Positions 1-7,578 of a stretch of DNA of 40,170 nucleotides are shown piece after piece. Source of the DNA: Candidatus Gastranaerophilales bacterium (GTDB lineage Bacteria; Cyanobacteriota; Vampirovibrionia; Gastranaerophilales; Gastranaerophilaceae); assembly GCA_944326515.1 (NCBI GenBank), contig CALVEI010000014.1, forward strand, positions 1-40,170, in the 5' to 3' direction. The notes beneath the pieces were generated by a model that was not told the origin of the DNA, ran no database searches, and was given only the letters and a program-made list of their open reading frames with translations. The position numbers were made by a program, and so were the translations under genes. Positions within the stretch are counted from its first letter, which is position 1, and every line of letters starts with the position of its first letter.

Positions 1-741
1 TTTGAAAATATTCCGTTAAACAACGGTCCAAAAGTATCAAACATCAACTATGGAACATTAGTCGGATACGATAGCTCTCTCACACCAATAGCAAAAGGCT
101 GGGAAAGAGTATTAACAGGCTACGTAGGATACAACGGAGCATCACAACGTTATAGCGGAGTAGATGCATATCAAAACGGAGGAATCTTTGGTGGAACAGC
201 AACAATGTATAAAGGCAACTTCTTTAACGCAACAACATTATCAGTTGGAGCAACAGCAGGAGATGCTAGTACAATGTATGGAAATGAAAACTATGCAATG
301 TTGTTAGCAGGAATAGGAAACAAAACAGGATACAACTTTGAATTTAAAGATGGAAGAATAATATTACAACCAAACTTCTTAATATCATATACATTCGTAA
401 ATACATTTGATTACACAAACGGAGCAGGAGTCCGCATCAAGTCAGACCCACTTAACGCAATCCAACTTGCACCGGGATTAAAACTTATCGGAAATACTAA
501 AAACGGCTGGCAACCATATCTAAGTGTAGCAATGGTATGGAACTTACTTGATGACAGTAAGGTAACAGCAAACGATGTAAGATTACCAGAGATGAGTATC
601 GACCCATATATCCAATACGGCGCAGGTATTCAAAAGAGATTCAAAGACAGATTCATAGCATTTGGACAAGCAATGATACACAACGGTGGTCGTAACGGTG
701 TATCGTTAACCGCAGGTATCCGTTGGTCTGTTGGTAAATAA
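1..741 (+). CDS. Autotransporter-type outer-membrane beta-barrel protein, C-terminal fragment
   Basis: The frame is open from the first base of the window, so the 5' end lies outside; 246 codons and the TAA stop are visible. The sequence alternates polar and hydrophobic/aromatic residues with many Gly, Asn and Tyr, as in outer-membrane beta strands. Segments such as GTLVGYDSSL and LTGYVGYNGA, and the closing strand VSLTAGIRWSVGK, resemble the C-terminal barrel of autotransporter (type V) proteins. Such barrels sit in the outer membrane and carry an N-terminal passenger to the surface; the passenger is not visible here. The last residue is Lys rather than the Phe/Trp usual in proteobacterial barrels. 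No particular adhesin or enzyme can be named. The first Met in this frame (205) is internal and should not be taken as the start. Confidence 0.7.
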   Translation, partial: FENIPLNNGPKVSNINYGTLVGYDSSLTPIAKGWERVLTGYVGYNGASQRYSGVDAYQNGGIFGGTATMYKGNFFNATTLSVGATAGDASTMYGNENYAMLLAGIGNKTGYNFEFKDGRIILQPNFLISYTFVNTFDYTNGAGVRIKSDPLNAIQLAPGLKLIGNTKNGWQPYLSVAMVWNLLDDSKVTANDVRLPEMSIDPYIQYGAGIQKRFKDRFIAFGQAMIHNGGRNGVSLTAGIRWSVGK

Positions 742-1013
742 TTTTATATGGCTTCTATATCTTGGCAGTCTATGACGATTAGACACCTAAATCATAGATA
801 ACAAGTCCACTTGTATTTTTTATAGGGCTTCAATATCTTTGTTGACTAAGAGAATTAGACAGTTCAATCATAGATAACAAGTCCATTCACAATTGTTTTT
901 TTCATAAGGCTTCCTTATCTCGGCAGACTATCATAAATTATTGTTGTATGTTTAGGGGCACAGCCCTGCTCTATATTTTTTTTGATAAAAACCTATACTG
1001 CATAAGCAGTAAT

Positions 1014-1026
1014 ATGGCTTTGCCAT
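1014..1026. repeat. Short perfect hairpin ATGGC-TTT-GCCAT
   Basis: Two 5-base arms flank a 3-base loop. Similar small palindromes lie nearby, including CGGC-ATA-GCCG at 1281-1291 and a GGG-CACAG-CCC version near 957-965. The 1281 and 957 examples share a flank of the TTTAG type. They may be variants of one short palindromic element scattered in this non-coding block. Confidence 0.4.
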
Positions 1027-1039
1027 TGTAACCTTGACT

Positions 1040-1117
1040 AGAAACAGTTGTGTTTTGAGGTAATTTTTACAGTAGCATGTCACTGAAAAATTACCGATAA
1101 AACATTTTACTGTTTCT
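1040..1117. repeat. 78-base long imperfect palindrome (29 potential pairs)
   Basis: Three nested arm pairs are visible. AGAAACAGT (1040-1048) pairs with ACTGTTTCT (1109-1117). TGTTTT (1051-1056) pairs with AAAACA (1099-1104). GGTAATTTTT plus CAGT (1059-1073, with A1069 bulged) pairs with ACTGAAAAATTACC (1082-1095). The apical loop is 8 bases, AGCATGTC (1074-1081). As RNA this would be a stable rod with small internal loops; as DNA it resembles a MITE or other mobile palindrome. A T-rich stretch follows on the plus strand (1112-1121), so it could also end transcription. No protein frame explains it. Confidence 0.7.
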
Positions 1118-1144
1118 TTTTACTTAGCGTGTTTTTCTTTTTTG

Positions 1145-1188
1145 GTTCGTTTTTTCTTTTTGCTTCGCGACAAAAAGAAAAAATGAAC
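1145..1188. terminator. 18-bp inverted repeat, possible bidirectional terminator
   Basis: GTTCGTTTTTTCTTTTTG (1145-1162) and CAAAAAGAAAAAATGAAC (1171-1188) are complementary at 17 of 18 positions around the 8-base loop CTTCGCGA. The T-rich arm and the A-rich arm would give runs of U next to the hairpin in transcripts of either strand. It may separate the autotransporter transcript from the respiratory operon. No canonical GC-rich stem is present, so a terminator role is inferred; a small mobile palindrome is the alternative. Confidence 0.45.
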
Positions 1189-1380
1189 ATACAAATTTTC
1201 ATAAGGTTTCTATATCTCTGTGAACTATTACAATTAGACACCTAAATCATAGATAACAAGTCCACTTGTATTTGTTTAGCGGCATAGCCGTTTCCACTAC
1301 TTTTATAAGGTTTCAATATCTTGGCGGACTATAAGAAAAGTAACTGAAAAAAAAGATTATTTTATTTTTTTAATTTGTGC

Positions 1381-1408
1381 TTGATTTTCATTTTTGAAGT
1401 TTCATAAT
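1381..1408 (+). promoter_or_regulatory. Candidate sigma70-type promoter of the Ehr-like operon
   Basis: TTGATT (1381-1386) and CATAAT (1403-1408) are 16 bases apart. The predicted transcription start falls only about 3-5 bases before the ATG at 1419, and no Shine-Dalgarno sequence precedes that ATG. The first gene may therefore be read from a nearly leaderless transcript. This rests on motif matching only. Confidence 0.4.
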
Positions 1409-1418
1409 TAATTACATT

Positions 1419-3371
1419 ATGACATTAATAACATTATCGATTTGGGTTTACACAATCGGTGGGGTTTTGCAACTGTTTTTTAAAGAAAAACATAAATGCA
1501 ATTTTCTCATCTTTATGAATTTTATTGCGGCAGCACTGACGTTCAAGCCTATAGTGTCAATACTGTATGAACGCAATATTTTAGAGACAACTGTTTATAT
1601 GGGACAGTTGCTAAAGGACGTGGCATTCCGTGTAGATGCTTTGAGTGCGTTCTTTATAATGATAATCTGCGGAGTCGGATTATTAGGTACAATATATTCT
1701 AAAAAGTACCTTGAACCATACATTGAACAAGGTAAAAAACTTGGTTCACACCTGTTTTTATTTAATGTTTTCCTTGCGTCAATGTTATTGGTAGTTATGT
1801 CACAAAACATTATTTTCTTCCTCATAAGTTGGGAATTAATGAGTTTTTCATCATTCCTTCTTATGATTTTTGAACACGAAGAAAAAGAAGTAAGACAATC
1901 AGGTATAAACTACTTAATAACAATGCACGTTGGGGTAATGTTCCTTGTTGTAGGGTTTATCCTTATGTATTTAAAAACAGGAAGCTTTGATTTTTCAGCA
2001 TTTGAAGGAAAAATCAGTGAACTTGTTTTTGCAATTATGTTTATTGGCTTTGGTATCAAGGCAGGCTTTGTTCCATTACACAGCTGGTTACCAAAAGCTC
2101 ACCCAGTTGCACCGACTCATATATCTGCATTGATGTCAGGTGTGATGATTAAAACAGGTATTTATGGCATTTTGAGAATGCTTTTATATATGGGCAAACC
2201 TACAATCACTGTTTCTTACTGTGTATTGTTGGTAGGTTTGGCATCAGCATTTTTTGGAATTCTTTACGCAGTAGCGCAAAGAAATTACAAAAAAATGCTT
2301 GCTTATTCCTCTATAGAAAATATAGGTATAATCACAACGGGTATGGCTGTTGCTATGCTTGGATTGGCATATAACAACTTCATTATGACAATGTTTGGAT
2401 TCTTAGGGTGCTTCTTGCACATCTTAAACCACTCTATATTCAAAACAATGATGTTCTTTAATGCCGGAGCTGTTTATACTCAAACCCATACAAAAGATAT
2501 GGAAAAATTAGGCGGACTTGTAAAGCCAATGAAAAATACGGCAATACTTTTCTTGCTTGGTTCACTAGCTATAAGTGCATTGCCTCCATTCAACGGATTT
2601 ATAAGCGAGTTTTTAATCTATATCGGATTTTTAACAAGCTTTTCAACACAAAATTATTTCTTATACACAATAATTATTGCAGCATTTGGAATAATCGCAT
2701 TTGTTGGAGCAATGGCATTGATTGCATTTACAAACGCATTCAGCATTATTTTCTTGGGTTCTCCAAGAACAGAAAAAGCACAACATGTAAAAGAAGATGT
2801 CTCAATATTTATGCAGCTTCCTATTATTGTTCTTGCTTTTTGTTCTTTAGTAATAGGCTTGTTCCCACAAAGGTACATTGATCTTGTTGTTGCACCTGTT
2901 CAACAATTTATACCGTTTAGCGTTCCTTATGAATTGTTGACAGTTATCTCAATATTCAACATAACTCTTTGCGTTGTGATTCTTATCATAATAGGATTAA
3001 GAGCTTTGTTATTGAGAGGCAGAACAGTTGAACACAGAGAAACTTGGGGCTGTGGCTATCAATACCCGACAGCAAAAATTCAATACAGTGCAAATTCATT
3101 CACCAGACCTTTCTTAGGATTTTTAACACCATTCTATAAAAGAGAGTTGAATTTTACACAAATTAAGGAATTATTCCCACAAAAAACATCATTTAAATCA
3201 AGAATTATAGATATCTTTGAATACTACATTATCAAGCCGATTGTAATCGTTGATGAATTTATTATTTCTAAATTCTACTGGATTCAAAGCGGTCACACTC
3301 AAAGATATTTGATATACGGCGTAGTATTCTTAATCGTTGCTATTGCCCTTCTTATCGGAGGTAAAATCTAA
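1419..3371 (+). CDS. hyfB: HyfB/NuoL-type antiporter-like membrane subunit of an Ehr-like complex
   Basis: This 650-residue protein is hydrophobic throughout, with about 14-16 membrane segments, and belongs to the Mrp-antiporter/complex I proton-channel family. The core motif GFGIKAGFVPLHSWLPKAH begins near residue 210 and contains Lys214, with a second buried Lys (Lys245) in MIKTGIYG. In this family such Lys residues line the ion path. Near residue 542 the sequence TWGCGYQYPTAKIQY matches the HyfB/HycC C-terminal signature and separates it from NuoL. It is the first gene of a six-gene operon and its stop shares one base with the next start. Expected role: one of two ion-translocating arms of the complex. 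The start ATG has no visible ribosome-binding site. Confidence 0.88.
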   Translation: MTLITLSIWVYTIGGVLQLFFKEKHKCNFLIFMNFIAAALTFKPIVSILYERNILETTVYMGQLLKDVAFRVDALSAFFIMIICGVGLLGTIYSKKYLEPYIEQGKKLGSHLFLFNVFLASMLLVVMSQNIIFFLISWELMSFSSFLLMIFEHEEKEVRQSGINYLITMHVGVMFLVVGFILMYLKTGSFDFSAFEGKISELVFAIMFIGFGIKAGFVPLHSWLPKAHPVAPTHISALMSGVMIKTGIYGILRMLLYMGKPTITVSYCVLLVGLASAFFGILYAVAQRNYKKMLAYSSIENIGIITTGMAVAMLGLAYNNFIMTMFGFLGCFLHILNHSIFKTMMFFNAGAVYTQTHTKDMEKLGGLVKPMKNTAILFLLGSLAISALPPFNGFISEFLIYIGFLTSFSTQNYFLYTIIIAAFGIIAFVGAMALIAFTNAFSIIFLGSPRTEKAQHVKEDVSIFMQLPIIVLAFCSLVIGLFPQRYIDLVVAPVQQFIPFSVPYELLTVISIFNITLCVVILIIIGLRALLLRGRTVEHRETWGCGYQYPTAKIQYSANSFTRPFLGFLTPFYKRELNFTQIKELFPQKTSFKSRIIDIFEYYIIKPIVIVDEFIISKFYWIQSGHTQRYLIYGVVFLIVAIALLIGGKI

Positions 3372-4246
3372 TGACATTTTTAACGGTTTTACTTTTACCT
3401 TTTCTGTTTATAGGATTAATAAACAAAATGAAAGCTGTATATGTTGGCAAACAAGGTGCACCTATATTACAGCCATATTACGACTTTTTTAAACTTATAA
3501 AAAAAGGTGAAGTATTAAGCGACACAAGTTCTTTTGTTTTTAAAATCGCACCATCTATAAATCTTGCTTGTACAATAGTTGCAGCAATAATACTTACGTT
3601 ATTGAATTTTAATGGAGATTTTATACTTTTTTCTTATGTATTAGCATTAGGAAAATTCTTCTCTGTTATTGCAGCAATGGATACAGGTTCAAGCTTTGAA
3701 GGAATGGGTGCCTCAAGAGAGGTAAGCTACACATCACTTGTTGAGCCGGCTTTCTTTATAATAATAGGTTCAGTAGCTGCTCTTAGCGGAATCCATTCTT
3801 TCAGAAATTTGTATGCATTAATCCAAATTCATAACGAAATAGTTATTTTAATATCACTTTTAGCGATATTTGCATTGTTTATGATGATATTAATCGAAGG
3901 TTCCAGAGTTCCTATTGATGATCCAAAAACTCACTTAGAATTGACAATGATACATGAAGTAATGGTTTTGGACAACTCTGGTGTTGATTTGGCATTTATA
4001 CATTATGCAAGTGCAATGAAAATGCTTTTATTCTCAACATTAATTGCTAATATAATTTGTCCTCAATTTTGGTGGGCATATTGGTTAGTACTTTTAGTTA
4101 TTGCATTTTTAATCGCAACTATCGAATCTATCGGAGCAAGAATAAGACTTACTCACATTATTGAATACACATTTGTAATGATTTCTGTTGCATTAATTGT
4201 GATGTCACTCGTTCTTTTAGTAATGCACGGAGGACACATAGCATGA
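3371..4246 (+). CDS. hyfC: HyfC/HycD/NuoH-type membrane anchor subunit
   Basis: This 291-residue membrane protein of the NuoH/HyfC family connects the peripheral arm of complex I-like enzymes to the antiporter-like subunits. The family motif GSRVPIDDPKTHLELTMIHE starts near residue 177 and carries the acidic residues of the cytoplasmic loop that contacts the electron-transfer module. The N-terminus (KMKAVYVGKQGAPILQPYYD) matches the conserved loop of HycD. A strong GGAGG at 3357-3361 precedes the ATG, and the start overlaps the previous stop by one base. The next gene overlaps as ATGA, so translation is probably coupled. Length is near the family norm. Confidence 0.9.
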   Translation: MTFLTVLLLPFLFIGLINKMKAVYVGKQGAPILQPYYDFFKLIKKGEVLSDTSSFVFKIAPSINLACTIVAAIILTLLNFNGDFILFSYVLALGKFFSVIAAMDTGSSFEGMGASREVSYTSLVEPAFFIIIGSVAALSGIHSFRNLYALIQIHNEIVILISLLAIFALFMMILIEGSRVPIDDPKTHLELTMIHEVMVLDNSGVDLAFIHYASAMKMLLFSTLIANIICPQFWWAYWLVLLVIAFLIATIESIGARIRLTHIIEYTFVMISVALIVMSLVLLVMHGGHIA

Positions 4247-4899
4247 TAAATTTATTAATTGTATTGTTTGGTGTTTCTATGCTTTATATGGCAAGTTCAA
4301 GCCGTATAATGGCACAAATAAATATGCTAAGACTACAAGGTCTTATCCTTTGTTTGATCACAATAATAGCTCACCATCACGCAAACATTGCCGGTATAGT
4401 GTTCTTGTTAATAGAAACATTTGTTGTCAAAGCAGTTATGATTCCTTGGTTTTTGGAAAAGGTTTCTAAAAAGAATAACATAAAAAGAGATAACAACCCG
4501 CAGTTTCCAAACTTTTATACACTCGTTGTATCAAGCTTTGTTTTATTTGCCGGTTTCTTAATAGCAAATATTCATAGTGATTACATGAAGAATATTTCTA
4601 ACTTATATTTTGGTATTTCTATTTCTACAATTATTACAAGCTTTTTATTTGTTGCAGTTAAGAAAAGACTTCTTACTCACGTAATAGGCTTTGCAATGTT
4701 AGAAAACGGTATATTTTTACTTTCATTATCAGTAGCAAAAGAAATGCCTTGGATTGTAAACATTGGTGTATTACTCGATGTATTTGTTGCCGTATTTATT
4801 CTCGGATTGTTAATTGGAGAAATAGGAAGCATTTACGAAAACCCCGGTGTTTGTCACCTTTGTAATTTAAAAGACAGTGAGAGTGAAGAAGATGAGTAA
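4243..4899 (+). CDS. hyfE: HyfE-type membrane subunit
   Basis: This 218-residue hydrophobic protein has about seven membrane segments. Its C-terminal half resembles NuoK: LENGIFLLSLSV near residue 157 keeps a membrane Glu of the kind used in proton transfer. The position between HyfC- and HyfF-type genes is as in hyf operons. GGAGG lies just before the ATG, which overlaps the previous stop in ATGA form. The C-terminus is a soluble acidic tail with a CHLC pair, close to the end of the protein. Assignment rests on topology and operon order more than on strong motifs. Confidence 0.8.
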   Translation: MINLLIVLFGVSMLYMASSSRIMAQINMLRLQGLILCLITIIAHHHANIAGIVFLLIETFVVKAVMIPWFLEKVSKKNNIKRDNNPQFPNFYTLVVSSFVLFAGFLIANIHSDYMKNISNLYFGISISTIITSFLFVAVKKRLLTHVIGFAMLENGIFLLSLSVAKEMPWIVNIGVLLDVFVAVFILGLLIGEIGSIYENPGVCHLCNLKDSESEEDE

Positions 4900-6118
4900 A
4901 TTTTTTGCGCTGGATAGTTTAAATTTGTTATTTATAATAGTTCTCGTCATCGTCACGGGTGCTGTAATGGTTTATCAAGGTAAACAAAATTGGAAATACT
5001 ACACAATTTTCGCTTTGTTTTTCCTTTCTATGACAGGTGCAATATTGAGTAGTCACCTTGGTTTAACTTGGGTATTTGTTGAAGCAACTACTTTAACAAG
5101 TGCATATTTAATTATGCAACACAAAACCCAAAACTCGCTTGAAGCTACTTGGAAATACGTCTTTTTATGTTCAATAGGTATTTCTTTAGCTTTCGTGGGT
5201 ATAATTTTATTGTTGATAGGTTGTGACGGAGTTAACTCACTTGCATACAGTGACCTTTACTCACACGCAACAGCAATAAACCCTTTTTGGTTAAAATTGT
5301 CATTTATATTTATTTTAATAGGTTTTGGAACAAAAGTTGGCTTGGCTCCTGTTCACAGTTGGTTGCCTGATGCTCACGCAGAAGCACCTTCGCCTGTATC
5401 AGCAATGCTTTCAGCCACTCTTTTGAACTCTGCTTTTCTTGTAATTTTAAGATATTACAAACTTATGGAATTGGCAGGAGTACAAGACACAGCAAAAGTT
5501 TTGCTTTTGACAATGGGCTTTTTATCAATATTCGTAACAGCAGTTTATGTTTATAAAATTGCAAACTACAAAAGAATGCTTGCATATTCATCAATTGAAA
5601 ATATGGGTATCATTGCAATAGGTACAGCTCTTGGCGGAGTTGCTGTTTTCGCGGCTGCATTGCACCTTGTTGCTCACTCTTTAATAAAAGCATCGTTCTT
5701 CCTTACTTCCGGTAACGTTTTAAAACTGTACAAAACTAAAGAAGTTGCAGAAGTCAAAGGTATAATAGAACAAGATAAAATAACCGGTTGGTTGTGGGTT
5801 ATTTGCGCGATGCTTATTGTAGCAGTGCCACCATCACCAATATTTATATCCGAATTCATAATGATTAAACAAATGATTGTAGAACATCACTACATCTTAT
5901 GTTTTATATTTATGCTTTTATTGACAGTGGTAATGTTCGGAATAATGAGAGCAGTAGTAAAAACAGCATTTGGTAAATCAAATTTAGAAGAAAAAACAAA
6001 ACTAAACTTTAACAAATACTTACCACAAATAGTATTATTAGCTGCAGCAATAGGACTTTGTGTATATTGTCCAAAGGCTGTTTATGATTTGATTGCAGGA
6101 GCAGCACAATGGATGTAA
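4892..6118 (+). CDS. hyfF: HyfF/NuoN-type antiporter-like membrane subunit
   Basis: This 408-residue protein is the second antiporter-like subunit. The core GFGTKVGLAPVHSWLPDAH is clear, but the membrane Lys found downstream in HyfB (MIKTG) is Asn here (LLNSA). YKRMLAYSSIENMG is the family's second conserved block. It is shorter than E. coli HyfF (about 526 residues), so some terminal helices are missing. I chose ATG 4892 over an in-frame GTG at 4877 because GAAGAAG lies just before it and it gives the usual short overlap (8 bases) with the upstream stop. It should form the second ion-translocation module. Confidence 0.85.
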   Translation: MSKFFALDSLNLLFIIVLVIVTGAVMVYQGKQNWKYYTIFALFFLSMTGAILSSHLGLTWVFVEATTLTSAYLIMQHKTQNSLEATWKYVFLCSIGISLAFVGIILLLIGCDGVNSLAYSDLYSHATAINPFWLKLSFIFILIGFGTKVGLAPVHSWLPDAHAEAPSPVSAMLSATLLNSAFLVILRYYKLMELAGVQDTAKVLLLTMGFLSIFVTAVYVYKIANYKRMLAYSSIENMGIIAIGTALGGVAVFAAALHLVAHSLIKASFFLTSGNVLKLYKTKEVAEVKGIIEQDKITGWLWVICAMLIVAVPPSPIFISEFIMIKQMIVEHHYILCFIFMLLLTVVMFGIMRAVVKTAFGKSNLEEKTKLNFNKYLPQIVLLAAAIGLCVYCPKAVYDLIAGAAQWM

Positions 6119-7557
6119 ATATGAACGTATTGGAATTTAAAAATAATCAAAAAATTAAAAGAGCTGATATTCCTGTTATGGATTTTGAAAGCTTCTCAAA
6201 GAAGATTCTCCCCTATGAAGTTAGAGTTATTAACCTTTTTGTAAAAAAAGAAAATGACAAAAACAGACTATACTGTATCTTTGCAGATGATAAAAACAAA
6301 AAATTGTTTTTAACAACAACATACATAGGCGAATCATATCCGTCATTAACTTTAAGCAAACCTTGCCTTCATATGTTCGAAAGACTTATTTATGAAGAAA
6401 CAGGTATTATACCGGAAGGTCATCCGTTTTTAAAACCAGTTAGAAAACAAGACGGAAACTCATATAAATTTTTAGAATCTCACGATATACAAACTCACGA
6501 AGTTGCTGTAGGTCCTGTTCACGCGGGGATTATTGAACCAGGTCACTTTAGATTTTTGTGTAACGGAGAAAGAGTAAACCACCTTGAAATACAACTTGGT
6601 TTCCAACACAGAGGAGTAGAAGACTTGCTTAGAAAAAGACCTTCTATTCAGTTGGCTGAGTCTATATGCGGTGATGAAACGATAGCCCAATCACTTGCAT
6701 ACGCAAGAGCAATGGAATCTCTTTCTAACATTGAAATAACACAAAGAGAAAAATTAATAAGACTTATTGCCCTTGAAATGGAAAGAATGGCTATTCACGT
6801 TGGAGATATTGGTGCAGTAGCAGGTGACGTTGCTTATTCAATAGGTGCAAATGTTCTTGGCGTAACAAGAACCCTTGTAATTAACACAATGCTTGAATTA
6901 AGCGGAAGCAGATTTGGTAAAGGCTTAATGAAATTTGGTGGCGTAAATTTTGACATCGACCTTACAATGAGAACAAAAATCTTAAATATGCTTGAAGAAG
7001 TCTGCGATAGAACAGACAAAATGGTTAAAGCAATGTTTGCTCACGCAACTGTTATCTCTCGTCTTGAAAACACAGGCTTTGTCGGCAAGAAAAAAGCAAG
7101 AGAAATCGGTCTTGTTGGTATGGCGGCCAGAGCTGCAGGCGAAGAATTCGATGCAAGAGTATTTGACGATTACGAAGATTTTGAAATCACAACGATGAAA
7201 ACCGGTGATGTTTATGCAAGAACATACCTCAGATATCTTGAAATCAAGAAATCAGCCCAAATAATAAAAAATATGTTAAACAAACTCGAAGATACGGAAA
7301 CTGAAATCAATAACAAAAGGTTTAATCTTAACTTAGAACCTGATTGTTGCGTATTTTCAATTGTAGAAGGTTGGAGAGGTGAAGTTGCACACTGTGTAAT
7401 GACTGACAAAAACTCTTACATAGAAACATATAAGATTAAAGGCGCTTCTTTTAACAACTGGTTTGGACTTGCTCTTGCAGTTAGAAATAACCAAATATCA
7501 GATTTTCCTGTCTGCAATAAAAGTTTTAATCTCTCATATTGCGGATTTGATTTATAA
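6109..7557 (+). CDS. hyfG: HyfG/NuoCD-like large subunit lacking the NiFe ligand pairs
   Basis: This 482-residue protein fuses a NuoC-like N-terminal domain (about residues 20-120) to a NuoD/hydrogenase large-subunit domain. HEVAVGPVHAGIIEPGHFRF near residue 130 and LGFQHRGVEDLL near 163 are family landmarks. Active group-4 hydrogenases bind Ni with CxxC near the N-terminus and DPCxxC at the C-terminus. Here the first motif reads ESICGDET (Cys187, with Glu190 in place of the second Cys), and the C-terminus reads KSFNLSYCGFDL with no CxxC. No NiFe site is therefore expected. The protein ends right after this motif, with no tail for a maturation protease, and no hyp genes are nearby. AGGAG precedes the ATG, which overlaps the previous gene by 10 bases. 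It resembles energy-converting hydrogenase-related (Ehr) complexes; the substrate is unknown. Confidence 0.87.
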   Translation: MDVNMNVLEFKNNQKIKRADIPVMDFESFSKKILPYEVRVINLFVKKENDKNRLYCIFADDKNKKLFLTTTYIGESYPSLTLSKPCLHMFERLIYEETGIIPEGHPFLKPVRKQDGNSYKFLESHDIQTHEVAVGPVHAGIIEPGHFRFLCNGERVNHLEIQLGFQHRGVEDLLRKRPSIQLAESICGDETIAQSLAYARAMESLSNIEITQREKLIRLIALEMERMAIHVGDIGAVAGDVAYSIGANVLGVTRTLVINTMLELSGSRFGKGLMKFGGVNFDIDLTMRTKILNMLEEVCDRTDKMVKAMFAHATVISRLENTGFVGKKKAREIGLVGMAARAAGEEFDARVFDDYEDFEITTMKTGDVYARTYLRYLEIKKSAQIIKNMLNKLEDTETEINNKRFNLNLEPDCCVFSIVEGWRGEVAHCVMTDKNSYIETYKIKGASFNNWFGLALAVRNNQISDFPVCNKSFNLSYCGFDL

Positions 7558-7578
7558 TAAATTAAAAAGAGAAAAATT

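Larger units (their letters stand above)
746..1345. repeat. Five degenerate copies of a ~75-bp intergenic repeat
   Basis: Copies begin near 746, 822, 903, 1200 and 1302; the third and fifth are truncated. Each opens with a version of ATAAGGCTTCTATATCTTGG, followed by a GGCAGACTAT-like stretch and, in the full copies, an ATTAGACA-like stretch. The 19-base core ATCATAGATAACAAGTCCA is identical in three copies (791-809, 867-885, 1246-1264). In copies 1 and 4 the core runs into ACAAGTCCACTTGT, a small inverted repeat followed by a T-rich stretch in copy 1. Copies 1-3 are direct tandem; a ~260-bp hairpin-rich block separates copy 3 from copy 4. No open frame of note covers the region. Function is unknown. 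Confidence 0.75.

Noticed and set aside
205-741. Complete 178-residue gene starting at ATG 205
   Set aside because: The same frame is open to base 1 with barrel-like sequence, so this ATG is internal to a larger gene.
746-1345. CRISPR array
   Set aside because: Repeat units are about 75 bp, degenerate, unequal and without regular unique spacers or cas genes.
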